Part shown: positions 1 through 9,101 of the stretch, in pieces
Layout of the letters: every line of letters begins with the position of its first letter
Numbering within the stretch: the first letter of the stretch is position 1
Source: Bacteroidales bacterium
Lineage (GTDB): Bacteria > Bacteroidota > Bacteroidia > Bacteroidales > F082
Length of the DNA: 64,000 nt
Reading direction: 5' to 3'
Assembly (NCBI GenBank): GCA_013141455.1
Contig: JABFQW010000021.1
Span: forward strand, 62,001 to 126,000
The notes under the pieces: model-generated
What the model was told of the DNA's origin: nothing
The model's input: only the letters and a program-made list of their open reading frames with translations
Databases searched by the model: none
Made by a program: the position numbers and the translations under genes

Positions 1-476
1 TATACAAATATGCCATTACCATAGGTGGAAACCCACAGGTTATTTTTGTTATCCGTTTGAATATCAGTAACCGATGACTTACAGTCGATTAATAGTCCGG
101 GTACGGATGTTTGTTGTTCATAATATAACAGGTATCCATTCGACAATCCCAGCCACATTTCCTTTGCCCGACAGAAAATAGTTGTTATTTCAATATGTTT
201 CAGGCTATCAGGGAATAACAAAGTGGTATATTGTAAACCATCAAATTTGTAAATACCGCCCTGCGTACCCAAAAGCAGGAATCCATGAGGATCTTCGGCG
301 ATGCTGGTTATTTTTCCACCTTCGATATGGTAATCTGGCTCATACGTCCTGAATACCAAGTCGTTGCTGGCCGATGCAACAGGATAAAATCCGGGCCACA
401 GAAAAAAAATAATCAAGCTTAATTTCAGGTTCACCAATTTCAGTTTATGCTTACACTTCGATCTGGATTTACTCAT
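1..476 (-). CDS. Two-component-regulator-propeller-like sensor, N-terminal part (runs off window)
   Basis: The reading frame starts at the ATG at 476-474, which overlaps the stop of the upstream YceI-like gene (ATGA overlap), and stays open to the window edge. It has a basic N-terminus, a hydrophobic signal segment (LSLIIFFLWPGF) ending near residue 36, and then propeller-blade motifs: I-T-S-I-A-E-D-P-H-G-F-L-L-L-G-T and D-N-K-N-N-L-W-V-S-T. Such blades are typical of the periplasmic sensor part of Bacteroidetes hybrid two-component systems and of LuxR/TPR-type sensors. The output domain lies outside the window, so the regulatory class is unknown. It is probably last in a three-gene minus-strand operon. 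Confidence 0.75.
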   Translation of the reverse strand, partial: MSKSRSKCKHKLKLVNLKLSLIIFFLWPGFYPVASASNDLVFRTYEPDYHIEGGKITSIAEDPHGFLLLGTQGGIYKFDGLQYTTLLFPDSLKHIEITTIFCRAKEMWLGLSNGYLLYYEQQTSVPGLLIDCKSSVTDIQTDNKNNLWVSTYGNGIFV

Positions 477-1045
477 TTAACAGCTTCATTTACCAATATC
501 GCCTCAATAACAACATTGATTTCAGGTGCAATCTTTTTCGAAACAACTTTTGGGATCCGCATATGATGATCGTCCAACAACACCGGAAATATACTATTAA
601 CAATGAGGGAATTGTCTTTATACAATATCTTAACCTTGACGATTCGTTCTTTTTTTACACCATGTAAATCGAGTATGCCTTTTGCCCTGACCATTTGCTC
701 GGTACCATGCTGCTGATTTAAGGGTTCGATGATTTTACCGCTAAATGTAGTTCGCGGGTATTTGTCCGACTCCATATAATTTTCATGAAAATGTTCCTGC
801 TGCAAAGGGCTGTTAAAGCCTTCGAAAGTTGCGTTATTCAGGATAAAAATGAATGTTTGTTTTTCAATATCGACAGCGCCCTGTAACTTATCTGACCCGG
901 CTTTTATCAATTCGAGCGGAGCATCAGATGTAAACGAAACGTTGGCCGTTTCGGTTAGATAGATATGCTGTTGCGCTATGACAATATTAGCTGCCAATAC
1001 AAATAAAACGGAAGAATAAAAACGAATGCGACGATAAACTTTCAT
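473..1045 (-). CDS. YceI-like periplasmic protein
   Basis: A secreted protein of about 190 residues. The start is taken at the second Met (1045), because MKVYRR followed by a hydrophobic stretch ending in IVIAQQ is a clean signal peptide; an in-frame Met six codons earlier is possible. The mature part has the YceI-like pattern of alternating beta strands, with a block F-H-E-N-Y-M-E-S-D-K-Y-P-R-T-T-F-S-G equivalent to the family's 'M..KYP..F.s' region and a later G-I-L-D-L-H-G-V-K-K. YceI proteins are lipocalin-like and bind isoprenoid or lipid ligands; no substrate can be assigned here. Its stop overlaps the propeller sensor start by four bases. Confidence 0.75.
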   Translation of the reverse strand: MKVYRRIRFYSSVLFVLAANIVIAQQHIYLTETANVSFTSDAPLELIKAGSDKLQGAVDIEKQTFIFILNNATFEGFNSPLQQEHFHENYMESDKYPRTTFSGKIIEPLNQQHGTEQMVRAKGILDLHGVKKERIVKVKILYKDNSLIVNSIFPVLLDDHHMRIPKVVSKKIAPEINVVIEAILVNEAVK

Positions 1046-1072
1046 GCAAGATGGATTAACCAACCAGAAATG

Positions 1073-1357
1073 TTACAACAATGAAAATAATAATATCAAT
1101 CCCAAAATTACACCTAATAATGATGAAAAGAGCAATTGAAACCGTCCAAAATACAATTGTTTTATTAACATTGAGGTAATCCATTGAAACAACACCATGA
1201 CAGTCACATATAAAGCAAAAGCAATCCAGTTTCCGGGACTATTCATCCATTTCAGATTATAGTAACCCTCATCGATATAGAAAAGAATATTTGTCAGAAG
1301 TATTGCAATAATCAACTTTACTCCTAAGGCCTTCACACTGTGCAAATCATCGGTCAT
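1073..1357 (-). CDS. Small integral membrane protein, unknown function
   Basis: 94 residues with three probable transmembrane segments (about residues 13-28, 43-62 and 72-94) and short charged loops. I recognise no family. It sits 27 bases upstream of the YceI-like gene on the same strand and is probably cotranscribed with it and with the propeller sensor. The strongly hydrophobic pattern with lysine/arginine-rich inner loops supports a real gene, but nothing visible indicates a role. Confidence 0.55.
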   Translation of the reverse strand: MTDDLHSVKALGVKLIIAILLTNILFYIDEGYYNLKWMNSPGNWIAFALYVTVMVLFQWITSMLIKQLYFGRFQLLFSSLLGVILGLILLFSLL

Positions 1358-1517
1358 AACGGGCTTATTTGGGATACAAACGTCAATTTTTGTATTAAAT
1401 TTTACGGACAGACGAACCCCAAAATACTCATCCCGCCATATCTGCCTGATGGCAAACAGGTTTATGGGATATATTTGGAATCTTACAGCCCATTGTTATT
1501 CATAAACATAAAGTAAC

Positions 1518-2585
1518 TTAATTCATTCCTGACAACTCAATATCAATAAACACCGGATTATGGTCGCTGAATTCGAAACCAAGATCAACGGTAATCACCT
1601 TGTTCAATTTGATATTGGGCGAAAGCACAAAAAAATCGATGGTGGTGGCTCCGGTTTTTCCTTTCACGTAAGCCTCATCAAGATGACGGTTACTCGGGGC
1701 ATCATTATCTGATACGATTTGCCAGTCGCCCGGCATAAAGCCTTTTTTTATTTTTACATCGGCTGCGATGAATTTATGACCGTTGTAATCCGCCGCAGGC
1801 TCGAAATCATACGGGTTCATATTCCAGTCGCCACCTGCGATTACGTAATTACCCGAAAGATATTCGGTCATCATCAGGTTGCGGATCACTGCCAGCTCTT
1901 TTTCCATCAGGGCCTGATCTTTCACAAATGCCGAATTGTGCGTGTTGATCACAATCAGTTCTTTGCCATTAATAGTTGGTACACGCGTTTCGATGAAACA
2001 ACGGTCGAGTAAAAACAAACTTTGGGGCCATTTCTCAATCGCCGGATAGGCATGTCGGCGGCAAAGTGTTGGTGTGTAAACACTCAGCAATAAAAGTCCG
2101 CCCTCCACCTCACCCATCGGGCTGGTGACAGGAACCGGCACAAATGGAACTTTATAATTGGTCGCAAACACGGTATTGTAACGGGGCATTTCCGTTTGAA
2201 TGATTTCTGGTTCATTTTTCCAATACGAGCGTTTTGCCTTTTTATCAACTTCCTGTAACAGCCAGATATCGATGGATTCATTTTTTTTGAGGATATTCAA
2301 AATTCCCGCCAGATTAGCAGAAGTTTGTTTCTCCGTGTCCTTAGTTTTTTTTCCACCATCATAAAAAAAATCCATTCCACTGCCAAGTCCTGCATAACCA
2401 ATATTCCAGGTGGCTAAATGCATACGGCTACTCTGTATGTGACTATTAGGCTGCAATTGATTCACCTGTATCGGCTCAACTTTTGGCGGGGCGTAGTCGG
2501 ATATGCTTATCCAGATTACGAAACCTGTTATTAACAATAAAACTGAAACTACAAGAATAAGCAACCCCATGATCATTTTTTTCAT
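1518..2585 (-). CDS. Endonuclease/exonuclease/phosphatase family protein, membrane anchored
   Basis: 355 residues. An N-terminal membrane anchor (about residues 4-28) is followed by an EEP-superfamily domain. Visible motifs are LATWNIGYAG (metal-binding Asn), WLLQEVDKK (catalytic Glu), an N-T-H-N-S-A block, VIAGGDWNMNPYDF (catalytic Asp/Asn pair) and the C-terminal SDHNPVFIDI (catalytic Asp-His). All core residues of the family are present, so it should be an active Mg-dependent phosphodiesterase or phosphatase. Whether the substrate is nucleic acid, phosphoinositide or sphingomyelin cannot be told. It is divergently transcribed from the small membrane protein at 2794. Confidence 0.85.
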   Translation of the reverse strand: MKKMIMGLLILVVSVLLLITGFVIWISISDYAPPKVEPIQVNQLQPNSHIQSSRMHLATWNIGYAGLGSGMDFFYDGGKKTKDTEKQTSANLAGILNILKKNESIDIWLLQEVDKKAKRSYWKNEPEIIQTEMPRYNTVFATNYKVPFVPVPVTSPMGEVEGGLLLLSVYTPTLCRRHAYPAIEKWPQSLFLLDRCFIETRVPTINGKELIVINTHNSAFVKDQALMEKELAVIRNLMMTEYLSGNYVIAGGDWNMNPYDFEPAADYNGHKFIAADVKIKKGFMPGDWQIVSDNDAPSNRHLDEAYVKGKTGATTIDFFVLSPNIKLNKVITVDLGFEFSDHNPVFIDIELSGMN

Positions 2586-2793
2586 TTCGGATAAATTACG
2601 ATTACTGCTATGCGTGGCAAAGATAACCGAAGTAAAAAATATTTGGAACCTGATAAATAAAGAATCAGAAACTATCAGAACTAATACAGCAAATTATTAC
2701 TTTTATATTCAGTTATGGCTGCATTTTAAAGCGTTTTTTATCTAAAAAATTCACTGTAATTCATTATAATAATACGATTAAAACTGGTAAATC

Positions 2794-2979
2794 ATGAAAT
2801 CAAACATGCAACAAGGAGCACAATCAGGCGCCGTTTACGGTTTAGGACTAATCGGTGCTGCCGTTTATTTTATTTCACATGCCGCCGGTTTCTGGATGGG
2901 TGTGTTGGGATTTTTAAAAGCATTGGTTTGGCCCGCGTTTCTTATATTTGAGGCGTTTAAGTTTTTAGCACAACAGTAA
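2794..2979 (+). CDS. Small hydrophobic protein
   Basis: 61 residues. A short polar N-terminus rich in Gln, Gly and Ala precedes two hydrophobic stretches (about residues 15-33 and 37-56), so it is probably a two-helix membrane protein or hairpin. It lies six bases upstream of the threonine aldolase start and is likely cotranscribed with it. I do not recognise a family. The compact ORF directly abutting a well-supported gene favours real coding over chance. Confidence 0.55.
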   Translation: MKSNMQQGAQSGAVYGLGLIGAAVYFISHAAGFWMGVLGFLKALVWPAFLIFEAFKFLAQQ

Positions 2980-2985
2980 ATCAGG

Positions 2986-4026
2986 ATGAAAGAAAATATT
3001 CGCAAAAGTTTTGCAAGCGACAATTGGTCAGGCGCTTCACCGGAGGTTATGAAAGCGCTTTTCGACATCAATATAGGTCATCATCCGGCTTATGGTGAAA
3101 ATGACACATTGATGGAAACCGCCCGGAAAAAGTTCAGGGATATTTTCGGTAACGAATCACTAACCTTCTTTGTTTACAACGGAACCGGAGCCAATGTATT
3201 GGCAGTCAGGCAACTGTTGCGACCCTGGGAGGCTGTGGTGGCAGCCCATTCGGCCCATCTGAACGAAGATGAAGGTGGTGCGCCCGAAGCACTCACCGGT
3301 AGTAAAATCCTGTCCGTTGAAACCGGAAATGGAAAAATTAAACCAGAACAAATACAAGCTTTTTTAAACAGCATCGGTTTTCAGCATCATGTGCAACCAC
3401 GATTGATTTCTATTTCACAAACAACCGAAATGGGCACTGTTTACAGCATCGGTGAGATACGTCAACTCGCTGAATTTGCCCATTCAAACAATATGTTGTT
3501 GCATGTAGATGGTGCCCGGATCTCTAATGCTGCCGTTGCTTTGAACTGTAGTTTCACCGAAATGATTTGTGATACCGGCGTTGATGTTTTGTCGTTTGGT
3601 GGCACCAAAAACGGATTGATGTTTGGTGAAGCGGTGGTTTTTCTAAATAAAAATATCGCTTCCGGATTTGAATACAATCGTAAGCAGGCAATGCAGTTAG
3701 CAAGTAAAATGCGGTTTATCATCGCCCAGTTTATTGCCTATCTCGAAAATGATCTTTGGAAACGCAATGCCACAAATGCCAATGCAATGGCTCAACTTTT
3801 AGGTGCTCAACTTAGCAGATTACCTGGTTTTTCGCTGAGTCGTGCCGTGGAAGCCAATGGCGTTTTTGCCATTCTACCGCCCGAAATCATCGAAAAATTG
3901 CAGGCTGAGTATTTTTTCCACGTCTGGAACGAACAAAAAAATGAGGTAAGGTTGATGTGTTCCTTTGATACAACGGAGCAGGATATTGAAGGCTTTGTAA
4001 GTGCAGCCAGACGATTGGCAGTTTAG
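2986..4026 (+). CDS. ltaE: Low-specificity L-threonine aldolase (beta-eliminating lyase family)
   Basis: 346 residues, the family's normal length. A PLP fold-type I enzyme that cleaves L-threonine/L-allo-threonine to glycine and acetaldehyde. The N-terminus FASDNWSGASPEVM matches the family's opening 'sDn.tgp.pevm'. HVDGARISNAAVAL holds the PLP-pairing Asp, and FGGTKNGLMFGEAVVF carries the Schiff-base lysine. The next metabolic genes are transaldolase (4164) and, far downstream, kbl, another threonine/glycine enzyme. It follows a 61-residue hydrophobic protein by six bases. Confidence 0.9.
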   Translation: MKENIRKSFASDNWSGASPEVMKALFDINIGHHPAYGENDTLMETARKKFRDIFGNESLTFFVYNGTGANVLAVRQLLRPWEAVVAAHSAHLNEDEGGAPEALTGSKILSVETGNGKIKPEQIQAFLNSIGFQHHVQPRLISISQTTEMGTVYSIGEIRQLAEFAHSNNMLLHVDGARISNAAVALNCSFTEMICDTGVDVLSFGGTKNGLMFGEAVVFLNKNIASGFEYNRKQAMQLASKMRFIIAQFIAYLENDLWKRNATNANAMAQLLGAQLSRLPGFSLSRAVEANGVFAILPPEIIEKLQAEYFFHVWNEQKNEVRLMCSFDTTEQDIEGFVSAARRLAV

Positions 4027-4131
4027 GTAATCAGCCTGGCACGCAGAAGGCGATGGGCAGAACAACTTCCCGCCCAGTATTAAAAACTTCCAGTTCATCA
4101 TGGTTCACTTTCGAAGGAGGTTCATTTTAAC

Positions 4132-4139
4132 TACCTTTG
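4132..4139 (+). promoter_or_regulatory. Bacteroidetes -7 element (TACCTTTG) upstream of transaldolase
   Basis: TACCTTTG matches the Bacteroidetes sigma consensus TAnnTTTG. It lies about 25 bases before the ATG at 4164, with TTTC about 19 bases upstream as a weak -33 element. It also argues against the TTG at 4158 as the start codon. Confidence 0.55.
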
Positions 4140-4163
4140 TAACTTAATTCAAACACCTTGATC

Positions 4164-5120
4164 ATGAACACCTTAGAGCAATTAAAACAATTCACCCGTG
4201 TTGTGGCTGATACCGGCGATTTCGAATCGATTAATCAATACAAGCCCATCGATGCCACCACCAATCCAAGCCTGATATTTGCCTCGGCGCAGGATCCAAA
4301 ATACCGGCACCTGATGGAAGAAGCAATTCAGTTTGCCAGGATAGCAGCGGGTGAAAAAAATCTGAGGCTCGGATTGTGTCTGGATCGGTTATCGGTTAAT
4401 TTCGGTCTCGAGATTTTAAAAATCGTTCCCGGACGTGTTTCAACCGAAGTGGATGCCCGTTTATCGTTCGACACAAAGGCCACCATCACCAAAGCCCGGC
4501 ATTTGATTGCCATGTATGAAGCAGCTGGTATTGATCGCAAACGGATTTTGATAAAAGTTGCTGCCACCTGGGAAGGCATCAAAGCCGCCGAAGTGATCGA
4601 AAAGGAAGGTATCCACACCAATCTCACGCTGTTGTTCAGCAAAGCACAGGCCATCGCCTGCGCCGAATCGGGGATAACCCTGATTTCACCTTTTGTAGGT
4701 AGAATTATGGACTGGTACAAAGCCAGCCGTAAGGTGGATCATATTGATCCTAAGGGAGATCCGGGTGTTGTTTCGGTGACTGAGATTTACAATTATTATA
4801 AAAAATTCGGTTATGCGACCGAAGTAATGGGTGCCAGTTTCCGTAACACAGGCGAAATAATCGAGTTAGCCGGTTGCGATTTACTCACAATTGCGCCGTC
4901 ACTACTTTCAGAACTCGAAAAGTCGGAGTCACTACTCACATTGAAACTCGACGCTTCAAAAGCAACTGCAATGCCAATAGAAAAGATTTCGATGGATGAA
5001 AAGACCTTCCGCTGGATGATGAACGAAGATGCCATGGCAACCGAAAAACTCGCCGAAGGCATACGCAAATTCGCCGCCGACTTAGTGAAATTGGAGGAGA
5101 TGATTAAGAAAGAGTTGTAA
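4164..5120 (+). CDS. tal: Transaldolase
   Basis: 318 residues from the ATG at 4164; an in-frame TTG two codons upstream is less likely. Class I transaldolase of the non-oxidative pentose phosphate pathway, transferring a dihydroxyacetone unit between sugar phosphates. Visible features are [13 protein letters not shown] (substrate-binding TTNPSL), [24 protein letters not shown] with the Schiff-base lysine, THLTLLF-like [12 protein letters not shown], and [12 protein letters not shown]. Length and motifs match the TalB subfamily (about 317 residues). It is monocistronic with its own promoter and would take up xylulose 5-phosphate flux from the xyl operon in this window. Confidence 0.96.
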   Translation: MNTLEQLKQFTRVVADTGDFESINQYKPIDATTNPSLIFASAQDPKYRHLMEEAIQFARIAAGEKNLRLGLCLDRLSVNFGLEILKIVPGRVSTEVDARLSFDTKATITKARHLIAMYEAAGIDRKRILIKVAATWEGIKAAEVIEKEGIHTNLTLLFSKAQAIACAESGITLISPFVGRIMDWYKASRKVDHIDPKGDPGVVSVTEIYNYYKKFGYATEVMGASFRNTGEIIELAGCDLLTIAPSLLSELEKSESLLTLKLDASKATAMPIEKISMDEKTFRWMMNEDAMATEKLAEGIRKFAADLVKLEEMIKKEL

Positions 5121-5154
5121 GATTTATTGTTGTTTTTTAACAGCCGACCTGCCA

Positions 5155-5405
5155 GGCGGCAGACCGGGGGCCCGCGAAGTAAATGCAAAGAACCGCTGAG
5201 AAAAGGTTCACGCAACGGTCGCTGAGTAAACTCGCGGCGGACGCGGCCTTATCCTTGGCGACCTCCGCGTGAAAGAAAAAAATTCAAACAAATCCGCCTG
5301 GCGGCGGACAGGGAGCCGTTGAGATGTTTATTCGGGTTGTATAACGGCTCTGCGGCCCTCCGCGAATCCCGCTAAATGCGGGACCGCGAACTCTGCGGTT
5401 AAATT
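5155..5405 (+). repeat. Intergenic repeat family A, copy 1 (left of the ATPase gene)
   Basis: A G+C-rich stretch containing 'aaaaggttcacgcaacgg', 'gctgagtaaactcgcggc' and 'gcgacctccgcgtgaaa', then 'gcgaactctgcggtt'. The same word order recurs at 7037-7240 and partly at 7264-7340, in the same orientation. Open frames inside it are repeat artefacts. The rest of the 5121-5617 gap holds no gene I can support. Confidence 0.7.
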
Positions 5406-5617
5406 TTCAATGATTTCTGTTAACGTAACGACATTGAGATATAAATGTTGTATCCCCTCCGAAAAGCAAAATATTGCCACAATCTCGTCATGCACGCAAT
5501 GACGAGACAAAAACACCAAATTTCACCAATGGTAAAACACTGATTGTGAGTGTTTGGAGTATTTTGGAGATTTGGAATATTCGTGGCATTTCCTTCTTTA
5601 ACAGTTTTCGGAGTAGC

Positions 5618-6871
5618 TCAATCTTGTAACAGCCATTTCCAAACCGGCATAACTTTTATTTCTCCGGCAATAGTTGTCGGCAAATCATCATCATACACAA
5701 GCAACTGTAAATCTGTTATATTATATTTGCCCTTAACCTCAAGTAATCCATTAATTTCTCTTTCAATATTTTCGTGATTAATCAAATATGAAACTTGTAT
5801 CGCTTGCGTAAGCTGGGTTCCCTGCATGACAATAAAATCACATTCGTTTTTCCCTGAGTAATAGAAAAATTCAAGTTTTCGTCGCTTTAGTTCGATAAAT
5901 ACAATATTTTCGAGTATCCTGCCTTTATTTTCCGAAAAATTAAACCCTATCCTGTTAATCAAGCCCGGATCAATTGAAAATGCTTTCCGGGAGTTCATCA
6001 TCTGTTTTTTTATGGAAAAATCGAACTTGTGAAGGTAAAAAAACAGATAGGATTGATTGTAAAACCCAAGATAATCCTTAATCGTACTAAGGCTCTTTAT
6101 TCCTGTTATTTTTTGCAGTGTAGCATAAGAGAATAGTTTTGAAGTATTTGCGAAAAAATAAATCGCCATTTGCCGCAATTCGTCAACCTGGCTCAACCTA
6201 TAGCGGGCAATAATATCCCTATATAAAATATCCTGAAAATATTGATTTAACAAATCAAGATTATTTTCTTTTACTACCAACGGGAAGCCGCCTTGTTTCA
6301 TGTATTGATCAAAAGCGCCGACAATCTGTGATTTTTTAGCAGATGTAAGTATGTTTAAATCATAGTTGATGTCTTTAAAAAGCAATATCTCTTTAAACGA
6401 AAACGGCAATAATTCTATGTTTAGGTTTCGCCCGGTAAGGGATGTTGCGATTTCGGAACTTAGTAGTTTTGCATTTGATCCGGTAATAAAAACTTTGATA
6501 TCTTGCTCATAAACACGATTTATAAACTTCTCCCAGTTTTTAACGTTTTGGATTTCATCAAAAAACAGGGTAGGGTTTTTACCGTATATCTCACGATGGA
6601 TACTTAACAATTTATCCAGCATATCTGTTTCAGCCACAACGCGTTCGTCATCGAAATTAAAATAGCAATACTCGCTCTCTGCTAATGCCATTTTTTGTTT
6701 AATCAAAAACAGCAAGGATGATTTGCCACAGCGCCTTACCCCTGTAATTACAATTACTTGTTTGGAAGCGATGTAATGATCAAGGTTAATATCCCTGAAA
6801 ATCAGATTTTTTTTGTTCTCAAAAACTTCTTTTTGATCAAATAAAATTTCTTTAATCCGGTCTTTATTCAT
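5618..6871 (-). CDS. AAA-type ATPase with DUF4143-like C-terminal domain
   Basis: 417 residues. The N-terminal ATPase carries Walker A GVRRCGKSSLL (about residues 41-51), Walker B TLFFDEIQNV (about 99-108), and FITGSNAKLLSSEI as the sensor region. The C-terminal half has KNECDFIV, resembling the nuclease-like E/D-x-D motif found in this family. These 'ATP-binding protein' families are abundant, often horizontally acquired, and of poorly defined cellular role. It stands alone, and copies of a direct repeat lie on both sides, suggesting insertion. Two TATATTTG-like -7 elements lie just upstream (6874-6881 and 6904-6911, minus strand). Confidence 0.85.
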   Translation of the reverse strand: MNKDRIKEILFDQKEVFENKKNLIFRDINLDHYIASKQVIVITGVRRCGKSSLLFLIKQKMALAESEYCYFNFDDERVVAETDMLDKLLSIHREIYGKNPTLFFDEIQNVKNWEKFINRVYEQDIKVFITGSNAKLLSSEIATSLTGRNLNIELLPFSFKEILLFKDINYDLNILTSAKKSQIVGAFDQYMKQGGFPLVVKENNLDLLNQYFQDILYRDIIARYRLSQVDELRQMAIYFFANTSKLFSYATLQKITGIKSLSTIKDYLGFYNQSYLFFYLHKFDFSIKKQMMNSRKAFSIDPGLINRIGFNFSENKGRILENIVFIELKRRKLEFFYYSGKNECDFIVMQGTQLTQAIQVSYLINHENIEREINGLLEVKGKYNITDLQLLVYDDDLPTTIAGEIKVMPVWKWLLQD

Positions 6872-7036
6872 AACAAATATATTTTTTATTCTCTATCAAC
6901 AAACAAATATACAACATATTGTTTGTTTGTAAAGAATAATTCAAGATTAAATCCGTTGGTCATTAGCACGATTTAAAAGATAGTTGTTATTCAATATTGA
7001 GTCTGCTCCTTTAAGTCTAATAACAAATAAATTAAC

Positions 7037-7240
7037 CGCAGACCTGCCTGGCGGTGGACAGTAATTCACCGGAAAAAAGTTCACGCAACGGGCGCCAGAT
7101 AAGCTCGCAGCGGACGCGGCGTTATTCGTTGCGACCTTCGCGTGATAATAATACAGACAAAATACCACGGTGGTTTACATCGGGATTGTATCTCACTCTG
7201 CGGTGCTGCGAAAAAACTTAGCGAACTCAGCGGTTTTTTT
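7037..7240 (+). repeat. Intergenic repeat family A, copy 2 (right of the ATPase gene)
   Basis: Direct repeat of 5201-5402. It shares 'gttcacgcaacgg', 'ctcgcagcggacgcggc', 'ttgcgaccttcgcgtga', 'attgtatctcactctgcgg' and 'gcgaactcagcggtt', and begins with the 'gcctggcggtggaca' word also seen at 5150. No gene is supported here. Confidence 0.7.
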
Positions 7241-7263
7241 ATTATAACTACAAGCCTATCTTT

Positions 7264-7340
7264 TGACGGACAGTAATTCACCGGGAAAAGGTTCACGCAA
7301 CGGACGCTGAGTAAACTCGCAGCGGATGCGGCGGTTATTT
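7264..7340 (+). repeat. Intergenic repeat family A, partial copy 3
   Basis: Contains 'ggacagtaattcaccggg', 'aaaaggttcacgcaacgg' and 'gctgagtaaactcgcagc', in the same orientation as copies 1 and 2, then ends. The remaining sequence up to galT (7341-7666) is A+T-rich and holds no supportable gene. Confidence 0.65.
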
Positions 7341-7666
7341 TTTTTTAACCGTGATGTGCCCTAAACCGTTTTTATGTAATCGGTTTCTACAGAAGTTACG
7401 GTTTCCATTATTTATTACCCACTTCTGTTCCGGTTTAATTTTATCGCTGACAAGGATTCAATCAAAAAAAATTAATTTTGAATTAAAAATTCACATAATT
7501 CGATCTCAAAGAGAATATGTTGCCTGTTACAATGCCTTAAAAATCAATTGTGAACATTAAATTATTGAGGTGTTGAATGTCCTTTAATAAAAACAAAGGC
7601 TTGCCCGGCGACTGTTAACAGCATGGATGGGAAATATATAAATAATTATCAACAAGAAATTACATC

Positions 7667-8728
7667 ATGAAAAATGACCTTTTTCCCGAATACTCTCACA
7701 GGCGATTTAATACCCTAACCGGAGAATGGGTGTTGGTTTCGCCACACAGGTCGAAACGCCCATGGCAGGGACAGGTTGAAAAAAACAATCCGGAGCAACG
7801 ACCTGCGTATGACCCAACATGTTATCTGTGTCCGGATAATATAAGAGCAGGTGGCAATAAAAACCCTGATTACAAAAACACCTTTGTTTTTACCAATGAT
7901 TTCAGTGCATTGCTCGAAGATTCACCTATTCAGAAAACAAATGAAGAGGATATTTTTATTACAGAAAATCAATCGGGAATTTGTCGTGTCATGTGTTTTT
8001 CGCCCCGTCATGATTTAACCATTCCCGAAATGGAAGTTAGCGATATAAGAAAAGTGATTGATGCGTGGCAGGAAGAATATACTATTTTAAGTAAAAATGA
8101 GCATATAAATTACATCCAGATTTTTGAAAACAAAGGGAGCATCATGGGATGCAGTAACTCGCATCCGCATGGACAAATTTGGTCGCAGAACTCCATTCCC
8201 AACGAACCAAATAAAGAGTGCGAAACGCAAAAAACCTATTTTACAAAACATAAAAGAACACTGCTGGGCGACTATCTTCATTTAGAATTACAAAAAAAAG
8301 AAAGGCTGATACTCGAAAATAATGACTTTGTTGTATTGGTTCCATTTTGGGCAACATGGCCGTTTGAAACGATGATAATCAGCAAAAAACCGATCCAACA
8401 TATTGGTTTGCTTAGCGATGAAGAGAAGGATTCATTTGCCGATATCTATAAAAAAATTACCGTGCTATATGATAACTTATTTGAGATTTCATTTCCATAT
8501 TCTGCCGGGATACATCAGGCTCCAACCGATGGAAATGAGTATCCAGAATGGCATTTGCACATGCATTTTTATCCACCATTGTTACGCTCGGCAACAATAA
8601 AAAAATTCATGGTTGGTTATGAAATGCTGGGTGAACCACAACGCGATTTTACACCTGAAGCAAGTGCCAAACGCCTCAGAGAATTACCATTAATCCATTA
8701 TAAAAACAACGAAAAAAAAGAATTTTAG
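7667..8728 (+). CDS. galT: Galactose-1-phosphate uridylyltransferase
   Basis: 353 residues. Exchanges UMP between UDP-glucose and galactose 1-phosphate in the Leloir pathway. The N-terminal half has the zinc-site CYLCPDNIRAGG and the substrate segment RRFNTLTGEWVLVSPHR. The active-site motif CSNSHPHGQIW contains the nucleophilic His of HPH, and WHLHMHFYPP closes the C-terminal HIT-like half. Length fits the class I enzyme (about 345-350). It is first in a five-position operon: galT, decayed galE, galK, galM, transporter. Its 3' end overlaps the galE remnant in another frame. No regulator gene is adjacent. Confidence 0.96.
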   Translation: MKNDLFPEYSHRRFNTLTGEWVLVSPHRSKRPWQGQVEKNNPEQRPAYDPTCYLCPDNIRAGGNKNPDYKNTFVFTNDFSALLEDSPIQKTNEEDIFITENQSGICRVMCFSPRHDLTIPEMEVSDIRKVIDAWQEEYTILSKNEHINYIQIFENKGSIMGCSNSHPHGQIWSQNSIPNEPNKECETQKTYFTKHKRTLLGDYLHLELQKKERLILENNDFVVLVPFWATWPFETMIISKKPIQHIGLLSDEEKDSFADIYKKITVLYDNLFEISFPYSAGIHQAPTDGNEYPEWHLHMHFYPPLLRSATIKKFMVGYEMLGEPQRDFTPEASAKRLRELPLIHYKNNEKKEF

Positions 8729-9096
8729 TAACATCCGGCGCCGGATTTATTGGCTCACAACCCATCGTTTAATTGGTTTTTGCCGGGTAAGATGTGGTAA
8801 TTGTTGATAAGTTATGAAACGCATCACTATCAGCTATTGATAATATTGAAATAATTAATAGATTTATACCTGTTTTTAAAAAGCCCGGTCTTTGTAATAA
8901 CTAACAAATAGACAAGGTGTTTGAAAAATACAACGATTTGATTGGTGATATTCAAGTGGTTGATTTAGTTAAGCGCTTAAAAAAATTTGGCTGGAAAGCA
9001 GAAAAAATTGAACGGTTGAGATGATGCTTTTTGCATGGAATTGGGCAATTAATGGTTACACATAAAGACGGTCTCTTTTTAAAGAAAATAAATTGA
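8716..9096 (+). pseudogene. galE: Decayed UDP-glucose 4-epimerase (galE) remnant, possibly chimeric
   Basis: One frame without any shift reads ILVTSGAGFIGSQPIV, stop, LVFAG, stop, DVVIVDKL, stop, NASLSAIDNIEI and onward to IDKVFEKYNDL. This is the N-terminus of GalE: the Rossmann GxxGxxG plus the 'DNLSNAS' region. In-frame stops are at 8770, 8788, 8815, 8902 and 9022, and the initiator ATG is absent. After about codon 70 the frame continues with GDIQVVDLVKRLKK, FGWKAEKIERLR and GIGQLMVTHKDGLFLKK, which I do not recognise as epimerase, ending at the TGA at 9094. It occupies the place expected for galE between galT and galK. Confidence 0.85.
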
Positions 9097-9101
9097 ATAA
9101 A

